Assembly (NCBI GenBank): GCA_964352405.1
Contig: CAYGRY010000086.1
Location: 1-10,034, forward strand
Source: UBA4207 sp964352405
Lineage (GTDB): Bacteria > Bdellovibrionota > Bacteriovoracia > Bacteriovoracales > Bacteriovoracaceae
Direction: 5' to 3'
Length of the DNA stretch: 10,034 bases
This document shows, piece after piece, positions 7,679 through 10,034 of the stretch. The translations under genes were made by a program, and so were the position numbers. Every line of letters begins with the position of its first letter. The first letter of the stretch is position 1. The notes beneath the pieces were generated by a model that worked only from the letters and a program-made list of their open reading frames with translations, was not told the origin of the DNA and made no database searches.

Positions 7679-8701
7679 GTGAGTCCACAAAAAAAGAAGA
7701 TTTTAGTTTTTTCCCTAATCCTTGATGTCATCATTGTGGCCATTGTCGCTTTTTATTTTCTAGCGATTCCTCATAAAGATATTGAAAAGCTTAAAGACGG
7801 ATACGTCTCGATCAAACTTGTTGATGGCAAAGCTGAGTACACACAAGTTGATAAGAAACCAAAAAATTGGGTGCCTCTTAAAAATATCGCTAAGATTACA
7901 CAACAAGCGATTGTCGTCAGCGAAGATTGGTCATTTTATGAGCATGAAGGCGTTGATTGGGCACAAATTCAAAAGGCTTTAGAAGACTCAATTAAAGATG
8001 GCAAAAAACCTCGTGGCGCGAGTACGATCACTCAGCAATTGGCAAAAAACCTCTATCTGTCTCCTGACTATAGTTTTGTTAGAAAAGCGCGTGAAGCTGT
8101 GATTGCTCACACCATGGATAGCAAGCTTTCTAAAGATAAGATTCTTGAAGTTTACTTAAACGTGGTTGAATTTGGACCTGGAATTTACGGAATTGATGCC
8201 GCTGCCAAACATTATTTCAAAAAATCAGCGAGTGAGTTAACGGCTAAAGAATCAGCTTTTTTAGCCATGATGTTACCAAGCCCCAATCGTTACTATCAGT
8301 CTTTTAAAGACAAAAAACTTTCTGAGTTTGCCGAAGAAACGATTGAATCGATTTTAGAAAAACTTCGTATCGCTAGATTCTTAACTAAAGATCAAGTTGA
8401 AGAAGAAAACGATAAATCATTAAGTTTTGAAAAAGATCAAAAACCTTCAAAAGCAGATTCTTCCAATGACAAAGAAGAAGAAGAATTAAGTATTGAAGAG
8501 AAAATGAGACGTGCCGAAGATGGCGGTAGTGCTGAAAATAAAAAACGTCGCAGAAGATCAAAACCTCGCGGTGATGGAAGTGCTGTTGAGAATGAATACC
8601 GCGTTGATCGTGAGCTAGAAATTGAAGATAATCCATCATTTGATGATGATGCTTTAATTGATCAAGTCGACGGTGTAGACGCCGAGTACACTCTCGAATA
8701 G
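7679..8701 (+). CDS. mtgA: Monofunctional peptidoglycan glycosyltransferase (GT51) with long charged C-terminal tail
   Basis: Polymerises lipid II into glycan strands at the outer face of the inner membrane. After a short basic N-terminus there is one membrane anchor (about 8-30). The GT51 motifs follow in order: SEDWSFYEHEG (81-91, catalytic Glu82), RGASTITQQLAKNL (112-125), REAVIAHTMDSKLSKDKILE (138-157), YLNVVEFGPGIYGIDAAA (159-176, second glutamate Glu164), and ESAFLAMMLPSPNRY (191-205). RGAST is the form seen in MtgA-type enzymes, and no transpeptidase domain follows, unlike class A PBPs. E. coli MtgA is about 242 residues; here residues from about 240 to 340 are an extra low-complexity tail rich in Glu, Asp and Lys with a basic block KKRRRRSKPR (288-297). 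The start is GTG, four bases after GGAGG (7670-7674), within a fold that may control it. It follows the exported 662-residue protein gene by 53 bases and may share its promoter. Confidence 0.93.
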   Translation: MSPQKKKILVFSLILDVIIVAIVAFYFLAIPHKDIEKLKDGYVSIKLVDGKAEYTQVDKKPKNWVPLKNIAKITQQAIVVSEDWSFYEHEGVDWAQIQKALEDSIKDGKKPRGASTITQQLAKNLYLSPDYSFVRKAREAVIAHTMDSKLSKDKILEVYLNVVEFGPGIYGIDAAAKHYFKKSASELTAKESAFLAMMLPSPNRYYQSFKDKKLSEFAEETIESILEKLRIARFLTKDQVEEENDKSLSFEKDQKPSKADSSNDKEEEELSIEEKMRRAEDGGSAENKKRRRRSKPRGDGSAVENEYRVDRELEIEDNPSFDDDALIDQVDGVDAEYTLE

Positions 8702-8750
8702 TCCTTATTCTGGCATCGACTTTGCTTTATTAATCCCTAAGATTCATCAG

Positions 8751-8788
8751 AAAGTCTTAAAACTCATTTAAACGCTGTTTTAAGCTTT
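8751..8788. repeat. AT-rich inverted repeat after mtgA
   Basis: CTTAAAAC (8756-8763) pairs exactly with GTTTTAAG (8777-8784). Flanking AAAG (8751-8754) pairs with CTTT (8785-8788) if T8755 is bulged, giving a 12-bp stem with one bulge and a 13-base loop. It lies 50 bases past the mtgA stop. The 3' arm is partly U-rich (GTTTTAAGCTTTCTT), so it may contribute to transcript end formation or protection. Confidence 0.45.
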
Positions 8789-8791
8789 CTT

Positions 8792-8825
8792 GGCCGTCTA
8801 TTGTTTTGACGGCCGTCGGGTTTTT
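8792..8825 (+). terminator. Candidate intrinsic terminator between mtgA and the lipoprotein gene
   Basis: GGCCGTC (8792-8798) pairs with GACGGCC (8808-8814), a GC-rich 7-bp stem extendable by a G-U pair, with a 9-base loop. GTCGGG and then TTTTT (8821-8825) follow. The six bases between the stem and the T run make it imperfect, but the position, about 90 bases after the mtgA stop and before the next ribosome binding site, suits an end for the mtgA transcript. Confidence 0.45.
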
Positions 8826-8847
8826 AAGGCCAACGCCAGGGGGACTC

Positions 8848-9756
8848 ATGCGCTATTTATTACCATTCTTTATCTTTTTCTCATGCATGCTGGGGGATAC
8901 TCCTACGTTTGAGAGGATGAGGCTTGTTAATGAAAGGCTTCCTGCTCAACAGACTCCAGGCGAGGATCAATCTGTTGTTTTAAATGGCTCGCTCACACTT
9001 GAAAATCAAGAGGAAGTCGCCAGGGTTTTGTTTATGCTATCACGAAATATTAGTGACGAATTCGCCATTGGTGATGGTCTTAGTATGGTGATGTACGTGA
9101 TGAGGTTTATGGCCCAAATCGGTGAATATGAGTTCGTACAAAAAGATTTAAAGGCTTTAATTTCTTCTTTTGAAAATTTATTAGGCGAGCCATTTGATCC
9201 TGAAGTTTGGGTGGTCGTGGAGCAAATTAGAAAACTTCAATTTGTTCGTCACAAAGGTAAATTAGCAGTAAAGGTCTTCGCTCTTGATGAAGAAAGTGGC
9301 GTTACTGTCTTGATGAACACTCCTGGTGAACCAGGTTCTGCCATGAAAGAAATTGAATTTGTTAGACTTAAGCATGGCTCGAGAATTTCATTTTCAGACG
9401 CTGAAGACTTAAACGATCACTCTAAAGTTAAAGATCTTGTTAAAAAACACTTCAAAATTCTGGGCTTTATTGGTCTGGTAGAAAAAGATATGAACTTGAT
9501 TCATCCAAGACTCGTTGATGCGATTGATCTACATTTGCGCCGCGAAAAAGATGATCTGATTAAGCCGTTGTTTATCGATTTTGATGATGCCTTTGTCCGT
9601 GTCCATACATCTACACTGCTTAAAACGATTGATTTTAAATTTCAAGACGGAGTTTGTATTCCAGGTGCAAAAACGATTGAAGGATTGCCTGCTCCATCGT
9701 TTTTGTTAACGGCAAAATCAGGACTTTTAAAGCTTAAGACGACAATTGATCAATAG
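8848..9756 (+). CDS. Probable exported or lipid-anchored protein of unknown function
   Basis: The start is taken as ATG 8848, four bases after AGGGGGA (8838-8844). An upstream in-frame TTG at 8806 would add 14 residues ahead of the signal peptide, within the terminator-like hairpin, and is unlikely. The product has 302 residues. It begins MRYLLPFFIFFSC, a short hydrophobic leader with Cys13. FFSC is a weak lipobox (Ser at -1 is good, Phe at -3 is unusual), so it may be a lipoprotein or a plain secreted protein. I do not recognise the rest. It appears to be a helical N-terminal half (LSRNISDEF to LISSFENLLG) and a beta-containing C-terminal half with KLAVKVFAL, ISFSDAEDL and an acidic-aromatic patch FIDFDDAFVRVH. 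No catalytic motif stands out. It is flanked by hairpins on both sides, suggesting a separate transcription unit. Confidence 0.82.
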   Translation: MRYLLPFFIFFSCMLGDTPTFERMRLVNERLPAQQTPGEDQSVVLNGSLTLENQEEVARVLFMLSRNISDEFAIGDGLSMVMYVMRFMAQIGEYEFVQKDLKALISSFENLLGEPFDPEVWVVVEQIRKLQFVRHKGKLAVKVFALDEESGVTVLMNTPGEPGSAMKEIEFVRLKHGSRISFSDAEDLNDHSKVKDLVKKHFKILGFIGLVEKDMNLIHPRLVDAIDLHLRREKDDLIKPLFIDFDDAFVRVHTSTLLKTIDFKFQDGVCIPGAKTIEGLPAPSFLLTAKSGLLKLKTTIDQ

Positions 9757-9776
9757 ATCGGCAATAGACCTATAAA
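9746..9776 (+). promoter_or_regulatory. Possible weak promoter for lplA
   Basis: TTGATC (9746-9751) and TATAAA (9771-9776) resemble -35 and -10 hexamers but are 19 bases apart, longer than the ideal 17. The -35 would overlap the end of the upstream gene. If used, transcription would begin around 9783, inside the left arm of the hairpin next to the lplA start, and the hairpin would be incomplete in that RNA. Confidence 0.25.
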
Positions 9777-9802
9777 GTGGGAGAGGGTATCATTCTCCCA
9801 CT
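9776..9802 (+). promoter_or_regulatory. Perfect hairpin directly abutting the lplA start codon
   Basis: AGTGGGAGA (9776-9784) is the exact reverse complement of TCTCCCACT (9794-9802), a 9-bp stem with a 9-base loop, and the ATG begins at the very next base. The only Shine-Dalgarno-like bases (GGGAGAGGG, 9779-9787) lie in the 5' arm and loop, about 15 bases from the ATG when unfolded, so the stem would hide them. No T run follows, so it is not a normal terminator. Translational control of lplA is a reasonable guess. Confidence 0.5.
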
Positions 9803-10034
9803 ATGACAAATAAAATTCGTGTTCTTTTTTCTGATACTCACAACCCTTGGTTTAACCTTGCCACTGAAGATTGGATCTTTCGTGATATGGATCCAACCAC
9901 GGCCGTACTGTATCTATGGCGTAACCAAGAAACTGTTGTGATTGGTCGTTTTCAAAACCCGTGGATTGAATGCAATACCAAAAAAATGGAAGAAGATAAT
10001 ATTGCTGACGATGAGGTGGTGGAGAATATATCTG
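9803..10034 (+). CDS. lplA: Lipoate-protein ligase A, N-terminal part (3' end off window; frame disturbed near edge)
   Basis: Attaches lipoate to the E2 and GcvH proteins of 2-oxoacid dehydrogenases and glycine cleavage, in the cytoplasm, via lipoyl-AMP. Seventy-seven codons are present. Residues 1-66 match E. coli LplA position for position in layout, without gaps: SDTHNPWFNLATEDWIFR (10-27), LYLWRNQETVVIGRFQNPW (36-54), ECNTKKMEEDN (56-66). The start is fixed by this match. After Asn66 the family normally reads about eight residues ending RRxS and then GGGAVxHD. Here the frame instead gives an unrelated IADDEVVENIS, while GGTGGTGGA (10015-10023), encoding the Gly triplet, sits out of frame and some 10 bases early. 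This is most simply sequence error at the contig end, less likely a real broken gene. The leader hairpin at 9776-9802 may affect translation. Confidence 0.88.
   Translation, partial: MTNKIRVLFSDTHNPWFNLATEDWIFRDMDPTTAVLYLWRNQETVVIGRFQNPWIECNTKKMEEDNIADDEVVENIS

Noticed and set aside
8806..8847. Upstream TTG start adding 14 residues to the probable lipoprotein
   Set aside because: It has no binding site, lies in a GC-rich hairpin, and would put a non-signal segment before the hydrophobic leader; ATG 8848 has AGGGGGA in front.
9776..9802. Reading the lplA leader hairpin as an intrinsic terminator for the upstream gene
   Set aside because: The stem is followed directly by ATGACAAAT, with no T run.
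1..10034. Mobile elements, CRISPR arrays, tRNA or rRNA genes, toxin-antitoxin pairs
   Set aside because: No transposase, integrase, regularly spaced direct repeats, tRNA-like cloverleaf or paired small overlapping genes were seen on either strand; nearly all sequence is accounted for by seven genes.

Overview
The window looks like an AT-rich chromosomal housekeeping segment from a Gram-negative bacterium. The envelope genes support this: a Sec signal peptide, a monofunctional peptidoglycan glycosyltransferase of the MtgA type, a probable lipoprotein, and an LplA-like lipoate ligase. An AT-rich deltaproteobacterial or Bdellovibrionota-type host (for example the Bacteriovorax group) would fit, but this is an impression from style and low-confidence inference. 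Both ends cut genes, and the right end looks like a low-quality contig edge. I see no tRNA, rRNA, CRISPR array, insertion sequence or phage gene.

Left third, minus strand: a pyrimidine operon reading right to left, pyrB (aspartate carbamoyltransferase, 3481-4440) followed after 66 bases by a carbamoyl-phosphate synthetase gene that leaves the window at base 1. The glutaminase subunit (CarA) and the synthetase subunit (CarB) form one uninterrupted frame in this gene, joined by a linker of about 20-30 residues. Bacteria usually carry carA and carB as two genes; the single-chain form is typical of eukaryotic CPS1, CAD and Ura2. The operon thus encodes the first two steps of pyrimidine synthesis, and carbamoyl phosphate for arginine.

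Middle, plus strand: a divergent 349-residue protein (4481-5530), unrecognised, with a possible PD-(D/E)XK nuclease-like core. Next, behind a good sigma70-type promoter, comes a 662-residue exported helical protein with six cysteines in its mature part (5637-7625). It is followed 53 bases later by an mtgA-like gene (7679-8701) that starts with GTG and carries an unusual charged C-terminal extension of about 100 residues. The mtgA leader holds two copies each of ACCTC and GAGGT that can pair in alternative ways and mask the ribosome binding site.

Right, plus strand: two inverted repeats, one terminator-like, separate mtgA from a probable lipoprotein of unknown function (8848-9756). The lplA start follows, with a perfect 9-bp hairpin directly abutting its ATG. 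The lplA reading frame degrades in the last 30 or so bases in a way that suggests sequence error at the contig edge.

The most noteworthy items are the CarA-CarB fusion, the mtgA leader with its competing pairings, the tailed MtgA, and the two unrecognised proteins.
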